Assembly: GCA_026545765.1 (NCBI GenBank)
Contig: CM048842.1
Coordinates: forward strand, 72,963,871-73,027,870
DNA: 64,000 bases
Source of the DNA: Plantago major
Taxonomy: Eukaryota; Streptophyta; Magnoliopsida; Lamiales; Plantaginaceae
Direction: 5' to 3'
In this document: piece after piece, positions 33,781 through 44,511 of the stretch
How the letters are laid out: every line of letters begins with the position of its first letter
Numbering within the stretch: the stretch's first letter is position 1
Translations under genes and position numbers: made by a program
Notes under the pieces: model-generated
The model's input: only the letters and a program-made list of their open reading frames with translations
Database searches by the model: none
Told to the model about the DNA's origin: nothing

Positions 33781-34983
33781 TCCTTTTTAGCGGTCTTTGT
33801 GAATCTTTGTCTTTAGTTTTGTAGTCTTATTAGTTCGTTTTTACGCTTTTGTGTTTTGTTTACATTTTGCAGGATTTGATGTTTTTTGAGCTAAATGAGG
33901 ACGAGCTGATTAGCATAGCTCGCCGCGGCGAGATTTTACGAGCTTGGACCTGGAAATTGCAGGAAGTCTCGCCGCGGCGAGGAAATCAGTCCGTCGTGGC
34001 GAGATTTTGCGAATGAAGCTCCTGTTTTGAAGATTGAAGCTTGCTGTGGCAGAGGGATTTGCCTGCCGCGGCGAAATTGTGCGAGAGCTATATATTCTTC
34101 GATTAAGAAGGCTCACCGCGGCGAGAGACGCATAATAGAATTTTTTGTTTTTCCTTATTAGCTTAGAATTGGGATTTTTTCTCTCATACTTTTTTTTAAC
34201 CTAGTTCTAGAAAAAAAGCTCCAGATCCATACTTTCACATGCAGAAAATTTGGAGTTTGATTTTTGCTTGTTATTCAAAGGATTGATATCGAATCCCTGA
34301 TTACTGTGGTAAATCTCTATCGTTTAATCTTATTCAATTCGTTCTTACTCTATTTCCCGAATTGTATGAGCTTGTGTGCGATTATCATTCTGTTTGTGTT
34401 TATCATGAGCAATATCTCGTATTATTTCATCCTTGCTTTGATTATGAGTAGCTAAATCGCTCCGGACATGGTAGTTGCGTGATAGCTTTGCGTATTCGCA
34501 TCTAGGGTTTCAAATCGTTCATATAGGTTAGGCTCGTTCAAAGATCTTCGTAAAAACCCTTCGATTCAATACTCTCGTTCAAAGATTTTCTAAAACATTT
34601 GGTTAAGGATCGTGGATTGACGACCCACGATTACTCTAGTTCAAATATCTTCAAACGCGTTTGGTAAAGGTTGAATTGATGGTTTTCTGTACACCGACCG
34701 TGTGACAAATATGAACGTATCCCTAGAGCGAATTGGCATTGCTTGATCGTAACTACTGTGTACTCTCTATCTGATTGTTACAAACAACTACATTGCATTT
34801 TCTCTTTTCTAGTTATTAGAAGTACTAGAACACAAACAAATCAACTCGTTTCACAAGTAACTGTTGGCTTTCAATCGTTGCGGTAGCCTAATTGGTTCCT
34901 TAGCGAACGACTTCGTGGTTAGCTTATTTATTCTACAATAACTGCTTGCTACTTGTTTACTAAGTATCAATTTGAGCACATCA
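33781..34983 (+). repeat. Athila-2 3' LTR
   Basis: Matches 29504-30699 apart from scattered substitutions and a different arrangement of the GC palindromes at 33920-34075. TATA-like sequence at 34089-34095. Ends CACATCA at 34983, after which Tat-A resumes. Confidence 0.9.
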
Positions 34984-36314
34984 AACAGCTGCTTTAGATA
35001 CAAGGAAAGTCATTATGCTCACAATTACGAACTCATCCGTCATGAGTCCTACTCCAACCATTATGATCACTAAAACAGGAAGAAATTGGATGACTGATAT
35101 CTTTAGTTATCTCAAGGACAGATCATTACCTAGCTGATCCGAGGGAGTCGAGGAGTATGCAGTGCCGAGCAAACAGGTATTTCGTACTTGGGGAAGATTT
35201 GTATAAGAAATCCTTCGCTGGGACACATATGAGATGTTTGGATCCGCAAGAAGCGAGGACGGTGCTTGAGGAAATTCACAGTGGAAGCTGCGGAAGTCAT
35301 TCCGGTGGGAAGACTCTCGCTCAAAAGATCATCCGACAAGGTTACTACTGGCCTACCATTGATAAGGATTCCGCAAGCTTCGCCCGAAATTGCCCTGATT
35401 GTCAGTATTATGCAAATGTCCCACATCGTCCGACACACCCTAAGATTCCGTCAGTCATAGCATGTCCGTTTGATCAATGAAAAATTGATATTGTCGAACC
35501 TTTCCCAAGAAGCACTCAACAGAAGAAATTCTTAATTGTAGATGTGGAATATTTAACCAAATGGGTAGAAGCAGAAGCAGTGGCCAATATCACGGAAAGC
35601 CGTGTGCAGACCTTCATTTGGAAAAACATCATTTGTCGCTTTGGCTTACCGAGAGTTCTTGTCTCGGATAATGGTGCTCAATTTTCAGGCAACAGACTCA
35701 AGGAATGGTTGGCCTCTTTCAAGATTGAGCAACGCTTTACATCTGTCGGATATCCACAGGCTAATGGACAAGCTGAATCCACGAACAAAACAATTGTTAA
35801 GATCCTGGAGAAGCGACTGAGGACCTCTCAGGATATTTGGGCGGATGACCTGGACGGTGTACTCTGGGCTCACCGCACCACAGCACGGCTGCAACTAGGG
35901 AGACCCCATTTGCTCTGGTTTATGACACGGAAGCAATCATACCAGCAGAAATTGCAGTCGAAACGATGAGGGTCCAAGAATTCCATGATTCCGCCAATCA
36001 AGAAGCTCGGATCTATGACCTAGATATGCTAGAACAGAAGAGGACCGAGGCATTGGTTAATATCCACAGATATCAAGCAACTGCAGCCCGGGCCTAAAAC
36101 AAAAATATTCAAACTAAAGATTTACAGGTCGGAGACCTAGTGCTCCGCAGAGCTGATATCTTGAGCAATGTTGGGAAGCTCAAGCCTAAGTGGGAAGGAC
36201 CATACAAGATTGTTGGTGCAAGAGTGAATGGAAGTTATGAGCTGGAGGACGAGCACGGACACCCACTCAGGCGTACTTGGAATGCCAAGAACCTTCAAAA
36301 GTTCTATGCTTAGG
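34984..36314 (+). pseudogene. Tat-A integrase, with frameshifts
   Basis: It starts AALDTRKVIMLT, then CRANRYFVLGEDLYKKSF. The zinc-binding HHCC domain is at about 35265-35415 (IHSGSCGSHSGGKTLAQKII and ARNCPDCQYY). The catalytic core has KIDIVEPFPRS (first Asp), VLVSDNGAQFSG (second Asp, about 35660-35695) and GYPQANGQAESTNKT (Glu). The C-terminal part has NVGKLKPKWEGPYKIVGARV and ends LQKFYA at 36314; there is no chromodomain. A TGA near 35478 sits where W is expected. The integrase would join the cDNA to the chromosome; this copy is broken by stops and by a frameshift near 35885. Confidence 0.9.
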
Positions 36315-37724
36315 GCTTGTTACATGGAACTCCGTCAGTTGTTTTGACATTCTAGGCTTAAACCGTTTATTACACGGAACTCCGTCAGTTCTATTTTTGT
36401 TAACTCTTTTGTCATTGGCCATGCAGCTCACAAGTTGTAATTGAATTTACGGCAAATCAATACAACTTTCATCTTTCGATTCAAAACGAAATTTAATTAT
36501 TTACATGACAGAAAGATTATAACAACAATCTTATTTGTACAATTGAACAAAGAAACACGCAATATCCTTTGTACGTACTACGATCCGACATAAATATCCA
36601 GATCACTACAATATCTACAATACAACGGAAGAGCCTGTCTTATTCTCCGAGATATACCATAAATCCACCAAAAGATCTCTCAAGCAAAAGGGTCCATCAG
36701 CACACCAACATCATCAATCTTCCTATAGACAACGAGCAATGGGATGTGCCTGTAACACGAACAAATCAAGAATCAACCTCCGGACACTAAGATTCTTTAA
36801 CATATTCATTCGTTTGAATCTAAAACACGGATCTGACGCATTGATCGTATCATGATCCACCCGCCAGCAGCTCTTCGGATAGGACAAGCTCCTACCGGGT
36901 GGATCACGCATACGACCGATGGGGTCGTCCATCAGCTTACTCAGATCGGAAAATTTGCCAAGATCTACGTTTCCTAAATAACAGATCTCGAGTAATCTAT
37001 CCCTCTAGACCCACGCCACTCTCAAACTCAAAACAATACATGCCAATTTGAGAGTGGAAGGGAGTCTCGAGGGGGAGACTAGTCAAGATATCGTCTTCCT
37101 ATTGGAACCACTAGGCTCAAAACTGCAGGATCAGTCCGACCTTGAGAAAGAAGAGAGAAATTTTCAACAAGATGAAAATTAGAATTAGATCTATGTGATC
37201 AATGCAGTGGGAAACTCGGGTATTTATAGATAGGACGAACCAATTAGCGTCCGCCACGTAAGAAGACTGACGTCGACGATGGGCTTGGGCCATCCGTAAG
37301 GCCCAAACAGTATTGGATCATTTGGGCTTACCCCAGCTGATCATATTGAGCCCATGATTTTAACTTCCCTATAGAAGTATTCGAGTATTCATTCATCGGC
37401 AAGTCCGACAAACTTCATTTGCAGAAACACCCGAAGGTTAAGTCTATCAATAGTCCGAGTATCAGACTACTCGCTTTAAATCAAATATTGCTCAAAGTGA
37501 TCCGAGCTTGCAAGAGTTGTGTATTTATGCAGACTACTAAGACTACGCATAACATGACGGATCAAGAAAGCATAAAAACGTAAGCATTGATATATTAAAA
37601 GAAGCATATTGTACTTGCGTTACTAATACAGAACCAGAAATTAGTGTACTTGGCAACAGATCCGTGCCATCAAAAATTAGTATTCAGAAGTTACAGCATT
37701 ACTACGGGGCATACCCCGGACTTC
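36315..37724. other. Tat-A spacer between integrase and antisense gene
   Basis: This 1.4-kb stretch lies between two convergent genes. It should hold the 3' end of the antisense transcript and contains a minus-strand promoter-like module (37221-37291) that Tat-B shares. No conserved ORF is seen; the minus-strand ORF at 36723-36932 has no clear counterpart in Tat-B. Confidence 0.55.
37221..37291 (-). promoter_or_regulatory. Tat-A second antisense promoter-like module
   Basis: In plus coordinates: tatttata (TATAAATA on the minus strand) at 37221, ccaat at 37240, cgccacgta at 37252, cgatgggcttgggcc at 37277. Tat-B has the same four motifs in the same order, with offsets of 19, 31 and 55-56 bp from its TATA. 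Read on the minus strand, the GGCCCA (site II-like), ACGT core and CCAAT-type motifs lie upstream of a TATA box, pointing toward integrase. The product, if any, is unknown. Confidence 0.55.
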
Positions 37725-40677
37725 TCATTGCAGAGGGGGCTGGCTTGGGCCGACTTCATCAGTTCCAGGCGGATTGGTGGAGGACGGATTGGCATTTGAG
37801 GCACCCGCCCGTGACTCAGCAACAGCATCAAAGGAAGTGTTTATGCTTTTGAACAAGTTGAAGTCCGCGTCATGGCCGACGATTCGAGAAGGCATGAAGT
37901 ACCAATTCTTCAGATAATCCATGCTATCATGGAAAGGCGTGAAGCATAGCTTCCCTATAGCTCCCGGGACACATTTGGGAAGAAAAGGTCCGCCATTGGT
38001 GATTTCAATTTCACCTTCCTCGGTGACCACCTCTGCGAACTCACACGCCGCTAACCGCTCATCCGGGATGATTTCCACCGGGATTTCAACTCCACCAGCA
38101 TCCGCGGAAGGATCCAATCCTTCCGCCATCCAGTCAAAGTTTGGAGGCACCAACCCCTTTGCTTGTAATTGGCCAATGGCGGATGAGAACCCCTCCAAGC
38201 GGAGAGCGTCGGTCTTGTCCGCCATAAAGAACTTGAAGGAGTCCGACTTCATGAAGTCTTTAACAGCTTCGAGCCGGGTGAACTGGAGATCTTCGAGGAG
38301 CACATCCTTGGACTCCAGGAATGCCGTCATCGATTTGTCAATGAAGTTCTCCTGCCATTCCACGTTCGACTTTGCCTCCTACCAGCTAGCCTTCAACTTG
38401 GCAACACGAGCGTATCCTTCTTCTTCAATTGGGCCTCCACCCGTTTGACCTGCTCCGCCTCCTCCGCGGATGCAACCAAAGCCTTATGCAGGTCCTCCTC
38501 AATAGTGGCCCGCTCACTGGCCTTCCACTGCATGGCCTTGATTATGCATCCGAGCTACAAGAAGTCCGTAATGTCAGAAGTTATATTTCTAACACAAAAG
38601 CTGAAACCAAAGAAGGAAAACAGGCGTAAGGTACTTACCCTTTGGTGGAGTTCATGGATTTCTCCAACCCTCTCAACCTCAGGGAGATCGCGACTCCGTT
38701 CATACTCCGCGTCAAGGGCCGCCTGGTCGGATAACGGCAGAACCGCGGAGAAAAGCTGCATCTTCGATGCAGGAGAAGCATCCGAGGTCGCTCCCCTTTT
38801 CTTGCCAGAGACGATGGCATCCCGCATCAACACATCCCCCGGAGGCACAGACGCAGCGGAACGACCAGATGTCCTCGGAGCACCTGCGGTTGGTGGCTTC
38901 GACGCAGTAGTAATGCAGGTCGCAGGACCTTTGCCCTTGTCGGGCACCTCCAAGACCTGCGGATCCTCACCCGCCTTCTTCCGCCTCTCCTCCTCAGCAG
39001 CAAATAGGGCCGCATTTTTTGGGTCCACCATAGGCAAACCTGCAGACGTATTGATGATTTTGGCCCTTTGTCCAGTGGCAAGCTCAAGGGCTTGCTGTTT
39101 CTTCTTCTCTCGGAGGGTCGACATGATGTACTTGAACCAGTAAGCTGCGGAAGGAACAAACGATGTCAGATACGGATCTACCACACCATGAACAACGGAC
39201 AACTATGGAACAATCATGCATGACATTCGAAAACACAAAAAAGAAAAAAAAAGAAAGGAAACACAAATCCTAAGTTAAGGATCCTTATAGAAGTCGGTCT
39301 TCCCTACGACCTCCACAACGCCAGTCAGTCCGCACAGATAGGGCAGTGGCTGACAAATCAATCCGTGGACCGGGTAAGTTGGTGGGTTATGTTTCTTGTG
39401 GATCTCCGCCACCCACGGAGCCACATTTTTTGGAAGAGGGCACCAATCCGGAATGCTCTCCCTCAGAAATTTTGTGCGCAACCCCCACTGTTCTCGTCTC
39501 CTCACGGACTCCCCAGGCTTCAAAGCCATCCGCACGAAGATGTATTTCTCCCACCACTTTGATCCAAGCGAGGAGATGGGATCCGAGATGAAGTTATACG
39601 ATTTCCTATTTACAAAAGTATAAAGAAGGGGATTCCCCGGACTAAAAGTTACATTGAAGAGCTGCCTGAAGTTTTCAAAGTTTACAGACTGTCCCTTCTT
39701 CACGCAAAAAACCGAGAAGCAAATCAAGTTTCCCAAGGACTTGGGAATAACCTGGCTCGGACCTATTCCGATATGATTCAATATATGTTTGAACTCGGAA
39801 GCAATGGGGACTTTCCATCCGCAAGCGAAAGCCGCTTCATGCAGACACATATATCCCGCTGGTGGATTGTAGAATGCGTGCCCGGGTTCAGGAACCATAA
39901 TTTCTACGGACTCAGGAATTTCCACTTCCGTCTCCACTCCGGAATATCCTCAGGTTTCACCTTGGACGGACAGGTGGGAAGCAAACCATCCGCATTCAAT
40001 TCACCATACGGGTCCGCGATAACGACAGCAGACGCAGGACGAGGGAATTTAGTCTGTGTCCCCTTAGCTCTGCAACCCGCAACCAGTGGCGGATTATGTT
40101 GAGTAGGCACTCCTGGGTGCAAAACAATTCGGCACCCAGAGCGTCCCCGCAGACGAGTAGCCGGAGGGGCTTCCTTCTCGTCATCTTCTTCATCTCCCTC
40201 TTCCTCCTCTTCTTCTCCACGTACGGGTCTCCCAGATGTACTTGGATTGGTCGGACCAGTTTCCATCGCCACACGGTCCTCCTCTCCAGCCTCGAACATT
40301 TCAACATCCTCTGCCTCACGATTAGTATCACCTCCTTATTCCATCCGAGGCACGCTCGTATTAGCAGGCATGCCACCGCTGCCAATGATCCGAGATTGGA
40401 CTCGTACCTTTGTTCTCGCGGCATCTGTCTCATTTCTCACAGTCTCGTTCCGGGTAGTAACAGAGTCTCGGACCCCATGCCCAACATCTGAATCTCCAGA
40501 AGAAACAACCTCCACAACGTCCGCGTTACGTTCCTCCGCAGGAAGGCTGTTTTGTGGAATCTCTAATCCCGGGTGGTCTGATGCAGACGAGGTTACCATC
40601 ACAGACTCGGATCCTTGGTCTACTCCATCATCATAATCGTGAGCTTCGTATTGATTCTGACTATCGCTCTCGGACAT
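37725..40677 (-). pseudogene. Tat-A antisense gene (aORF; Transposase_28-type protein), spliced, decayed
   Basis: The gene lies on the strand opposite gag-pol, starting MSESDSQNQYEAHDYDD at 40677. N-terminal acidic low-complexity regions (EEEEEEGDEEDDEKE) are followed by a conserved domain: GHAFYNPPAGYMCLHEAAFA, VIPKSLGNLICFSVFCVKKG, NFENFRQLFNVTFSPGN, SSLGSKWWEKYIFVRMALK and HGLICQPLPYLCGL (39275-39850). This resembles the 'putative gypsy type transposon' family (Transposase_28). After an intron ending in TTCCGCAG (about 39146) comes YWFKYIMSTLREKKKQQALE, then a second intron (donor near 38637, acceptor near 38558) and a long helical region ending GPSQPPLQ at 37725. An in-frame stop near 40336 and a frameshift near 39910 break it. 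The function of the protein is unknown. Confidence 0.8.
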
Positions 40678-41430
40678 CCTAGGGCACAGGGAAACGGATT
40701 AGAAAAAGATATTGTGGTCGTCCGAGAGTTCATTTACGTATCTTATTAAGTCCCATGGTCCGGAAAAAACCCTACTTGATGGTGTGTTCCTATGGGTCAT
40801 TGCCTCTACCTATTGGCACCTGCCTTGGCACGCAAGGTCACGCCACAGGGGAGTTCTATGTGCCAATTGGCACTATTATCTACCATGCAAGGCGCAATAA
40901 CAGAAAGTTCAACAAGCCTACTGGCACTATATTCTACCATACATGGCACGTTTACAAGGCAAATCTACAGTCATATCTACAACTTGATACCATAAGTTCA
41001 ACTACGGAATGCATGCAATACTAGAGTAACCAAAACTCAACATACGACACATTACTTGGCAAAAAACAACCTATCCCTACAGCATACAAGCACGGAAATT
41101 CCACAAAGCATACATGCATCCGTGGTAGAAGAAACAATACTCGAAATTTAGAGAAAGCCAGATTTACTTACTTGATAAAGTAGCTGGAGAAAGATTCACG
41201 GACGACGAAGCCTTGCTAGCTCTCCGACAGTGACTTGCATGGCAGATCTGATTACTCACTCGAAACCTTGCTTGCTCGGATTGCTTAAGAATGCTCTGAA
41301 TTAAATTCGACTAAAGTGTGACAATGACAGATCTGCGATCTATTTATAGAGGGCTAGTTGGGGAAGATGAAGCGTCGCATTACTTGGATTCCAACCCCAG
41401 CCGTTGATCATTTCAATCCAACGGTTGCAT
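40678..41430 (-). promoter_or_regulatory. Promoter, leader exon and 5' intron of the Tat-A antisense gene
   Basis: On the minus strand: TCCAACGGTT region (plus 41417-41426), TATAAATA (plus 41341-41348, within CTCTATAAATAGATC), a leader exon, a donor CAA|GTAAGTAAA at 41172/41171, and a pyrimidine-rich tract ending CCTAG at 40679, one base before the ATG. Tat-B has the same arrangement. The transcription start (near 41310) is inferred from the TATA box. Confidence 0.65.
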
Positions 41431-41895
41431 CGGTTCACATTTGGCGAAATTACATCACTCCCCATTAAATTTATTTTGGAAATTCTCCACTATCTCGGGA
41501 TCCTCACTCATGCGCTGGATGGACGACTTACTGGGCCTCTTGGATCACTATTCATCGGCCCAGATGAACCATTTCACATATCTAGCCCAACGGATTACTT
41601 CTTACACACTCTTCCACAAGAGACTTGTTTAAATCCTAAAACCGTACTCGGATCGCGATATATCGCGGATACAAATACCTTTTCCTTCTACAGTTCGAGA
41701 TTTTTCCTATCCCGGACTGTAGAATGAAAAGAGGAGGGGAGAGAGATATATTTAATTTCTTGAAACACGGATACGGATTTTCTGCATGAAAAGAAGGGAT
41801 TTTTTCTCCTCACAATTAACGATTCGGATACACTCCTAAACACACTTGTTCCTTTACTCATAGTTCCACAACTATCTTCTACTAAGATACTTGGA

Positions 41896-41910
41896 AACTA
41901 GGGGGACATA
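41896..41910 (+). other. Tat-A polypurine tract
   Basis: AACTAGGGGGACATA immediately precedes the 3' LTR. The same purine-rich motif lies before the Tat-B 3' LTR, where it is duplicated. It primes plus-strand DNA synthesis. Confidence 0.75.
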
Positions 41911-42803
41911 TGTTGATACAGATATATGTCGAATCCGATAAGGGCGCCATAGAGCGTGTCCTAGAGCGCATCAAGGCTAAAATAGCCAATTCAGTACTTA
42001 TCCGACCTTGGCTAGTCCACCCTAAGGAAAGCCTTCCAGGTCAATCAGTACGCTCAAGTCAACACACCTTTTCAGCTGGTCCGACCTAGCTAGGTGCATA
42101 ACTTCCGAACCTGACAAAAGGTCATATGGTCTTACAAGGACCACACACTGTCAGTCCTAGGAGGCCAAACGGACCGGACGAGATAAACTCGGACGCCACC
42201 TTAACAATAAGACCAAACGTATACACTGGAACCCCCAAGATACTTCCGAGCAGCTAGTATCTCGGACCGTCACTGAGCTAACTAAGAACAGACCCAACTC
42301 AACAGAGCTCGGATCATTCTAAAGGGTCTCACACGGACCCATCAGCGAAAATAGTACTCTAAGGGAAGAAAGGACCAATCTACCCTCCCAGGCCCATCTA
42401 ATAGTGTTAGACCCTCACATACTATTGGGCCATGGGCCAAGGGAGCATTGTTGTCCAAATCCTGACATACACTTGGCATCATCTTATGAATCACTTCATA
42501 AGTACATGATAACTATAAATGTAGCACAAGGTCCCATACATTAAGGTAAGTCAACTCTAGTTATAACTTCCCTCATAACTACTACATTGAGAGCCTTCCT
42601 CTCTCTCTTGAGTAAAGTCTCTACCCGGTTTGACATCTAGCAAACCGGGTTACCTATCTAACCCCCCCCCCCCCCCACTTAATTAGTCTTTTCAGGTGTT
42701 CCTGCTCGGACCAAGTCACCAGGTCGGACTTCAAGTTGGAAGCGGACCTTAGAATAGGGATTTGTAGTAGTTTAGTTAGTGTTTGAGGCTCAACCCCTCA
42801 ACA
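41911..42803 (+). repeat. Tat-A 3' LTR
   Basis: It starts TGTTGATACAGATATATGTC and ends CCCCTCAACA, followed by the target duplication GACCT (42804-42808). Similar to 23681-24549 with scattered substitutions, a roughly 25-bp extra segment and a longer C-tract (42662-42677). Confidence 0.92.
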
Positions 42804-42808
42804 GACCT

Positions 42809-43140
42809 ATTCATTAATCGTGGAAGGGCAGAAGAAGCGTTTCAATTCTAAGGGTGAACTCCTAGAGGAAGGAAAGAGTGTTGAAAGAGTTTGTTGGGAG
42901 AGCGCTGATGATTTTCATTTAGAAGATGAAGAGGAATTTGGGTATATAATGCAGGATCTGGAGGAAGAAGACATAGTGGACTTTGACTATGAGCATTATG
43001 AAGAATTGGAGCAGCTTTTCTTCATGGATGTAATCAAAGAAGAAACGATGATGCGTTGGGATGGAGATACGAGCTACGCAACAAAGGAATGGATGGACAA
43101 GGGCTTCAACGGAATTGAGGGTTTAACCCTCGACAAATAA
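42809..43140 (+). pseudogene. Athila-1 protease ORF, 3' part
   Basis: From the base after the GACCT duplication the frame reads YSLIVEGQKKRFNSKGEL, then a strongly acidic stretch (DLEEEDIVDFDYEHYEELEQ) and ends GFNGIEGLTLDK before TAA at 43138. It is in the same frame as the part ending at 23680, so the Athila-1 ORF was open across the Tat-A insertion point. After this stop comes the non-coding tail instead of RT. Confidence 0.8.
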
Positions 43141-43832
43141 ACCATCATGAAAACAGGGGTCGAGCTATAAGACCTAAAACAAGCGCTTCATGGGAGGCAA
43201 CCCATGGTTATGTTTATTTTACGCACTTGCATTTGCACTTTTTACTTTTCATTTTCGATTTCTATACCAAACATCAGGTTTGGGGGAGAAAAACCCCATG
43301 ATATTTGCATGTAAGCCATAGTCCTGATTTCACTCCAAACATGCTATTTCACACACTTTTGAGCCAGGTACCATGGAAGAACGACGGTGGATACCCATCG
43401 CAAGATGAATAAACTCTTTGTCGAGCTCGTGAGCAATGCACAACTGGGAGACCAAGATAATATGCGGAGGAGGAATTAAATGAACCAGCATGGAAGCACA
43501 ACACCGAGAGGGGAGTATCTGTCCTTTTTCTTCTTTACTTTCCTAGTTTCTTATCTGCTCTCTGCTAGGTTTGGGGGAAGAATTTGATTTGACTACTGCC
43601 CACTGACTTGCTTGGTCTGTAGAAGCTTTTGAAATACTCGCACCTAGTAGTTTGCATTTTAAGATTATATGTTACTTCCAAGGTCTTTTACTTGTTGAAA
43701 AATGTTTTGATCTGTTGAGAGTCCCGAGTGTGAGCCATAACTGAGATGAGGGGCTGTGGATTTATTTTTATGCTTTGCTACTTGCTGAATATATGCTCTG
43801 ACCGAATCCGACCCATGCAACTTTGATGAGTG
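43141..43832 (+). other. Athila-1 non-coding 3' tail, first part
   Basis: Contains gcgcttcatgggaggcaacc and two tttgggggag/aag motifs (43279-43290, 43570-43580), as in the region downstream of the last ORF in other Athila elements. It is interrupted at 43832 by Tat-B. Confidence 0.7.
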
Positions 43833-44460
43833 TGTTGATACGAAAATATGCTCTGACCGAAAATATGACTGGCACTAGAGAGTAGGGAGGTCCGAGTCAT
43901 AAGGTCCGAATCGGAAGAGTTGGGCAAACCTAGGGAACTTCCCCATAGACAGCCCAATACGGTCCGGACCAAGCGTCCGGACCAACCTCTCCGGACCTTG
44001 AACCTCAACAGACTATGTCACACCCTCTAAAACTCTCTCAATATGACTAAACTACCCCTAAAAGCCCAAAATGGTATGGGCTAAGTGTCATTATTGGGCC
44101 ATGGGCCTAAACAAGCCTTGGAGGCTCGATCAAGGCCTTACACTTGGCACGATCCAGAGGGGTCCTCCCTCTTTGAGAAATTCCTATAAATATGGCACAC
44201 TTCCCCATGTTAAGGTAAGTCATCTGACATAAGCTAATCCCGAATATTATACAGAGCAGATCTTCAGTCTCTCTTGAGTAAAGTCTCCAACCGGTTTGAC
44301 ACTTAGCAAACCGGATCCTAACCCCCCCCCCCCAACTCAAGTCACTTGTGCAGGTTCTTACCGAGCTTCAGGGTCGCAGGCTCTCACACAGTACGGAGCT
44401 TCTTACCTTGGCCATTACCCGTGAAGTCGAATAATTAGTTGGGGGATCTTACCCTCAACA
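43833..44460 (+). repeat. Tat-B 5' LTR with 321-bp deletion
   Basis: The first 18 bp (TGTTGATACGAAAATATG) match the 3' LTR. Then a short filler of 17 bp joins directly to ACTGGCACTAGAGAG, which in the 3' LTR lies at 53915. The remainder matches, with a TATA box at 44185-44192 (TATAAATA). Ends CCCTCAACA. Confidence 0.88.
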
Positions 44461-44463
44461 TTT

Positions 44464-44481
44464 TGGCGTCGTATGTGGGAA
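44464..44481 (+). other. Tat-B primer-binding site
   Basis: TGGCGTCGTATGTGGGAA after a TTT spacer; same layout as in Tat-A. Confidence 0.7.
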
Positions 44482-44511
44482 TCTTTACGAAAAGTTCCGT
44501 TCTCTTCAGTA

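Larger units (their letters stand above)
29504..34983 (+). mobile_element. Athila-2: second Athila-type element without RT or integrase, nested in Tat-A
   Basis: LTRs at 29504-30699 and 33781-34983 share the start tcctttttagcggtcttt and the end gagcacatca. The PBS TGGCGCCACTGCCGGAGA begins at 30704. Internally there is a decayed gag and protease and then about 1.2 kb of non-coding tail with gtttggggaggggg; RT, RNase H and integrase are absent. The LTRs do not begin with TG at the limit I can define and no target duplication was found, so the outer ends are approximate by a few bases. Confidence 0.88.
23681..42803 (+). mobile_element. Tat-A: Tat-lineage Ty3/gypsy element with antisense gene
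   Basis: LTRs at 23681-24549 and 41911-42803 (TGTTGATAC...CTCAACA) are flanked by the 5-bp duplication GACCT (23676-23680 and 42804-42808). The internal order is PBS, gag, protease, RT, RNase H, archaeal-like RNase H, [Athila-2 insert], integrase without chromodomain, an antisense gene, and a polypurine tract. The second RNase H, the CxFHxxxGH gag knuckle and the antisense ORF mark the Tat lineage. Without Athila-2 it is about 13.6 kb. All genes carry stops or frameshifts. Confidence 0.92.

Noticed and set aside
37725-40677. Antisense gene of Tat-A as a DNA transposon transposase
   Set aside because: The family name Transposase_28 is historical ('putative gypsy type transposon'). No DDE catalytic motif is visible, and its place between integrase and 3' LTR in two elements shows that it belongs to the retrotransposon.
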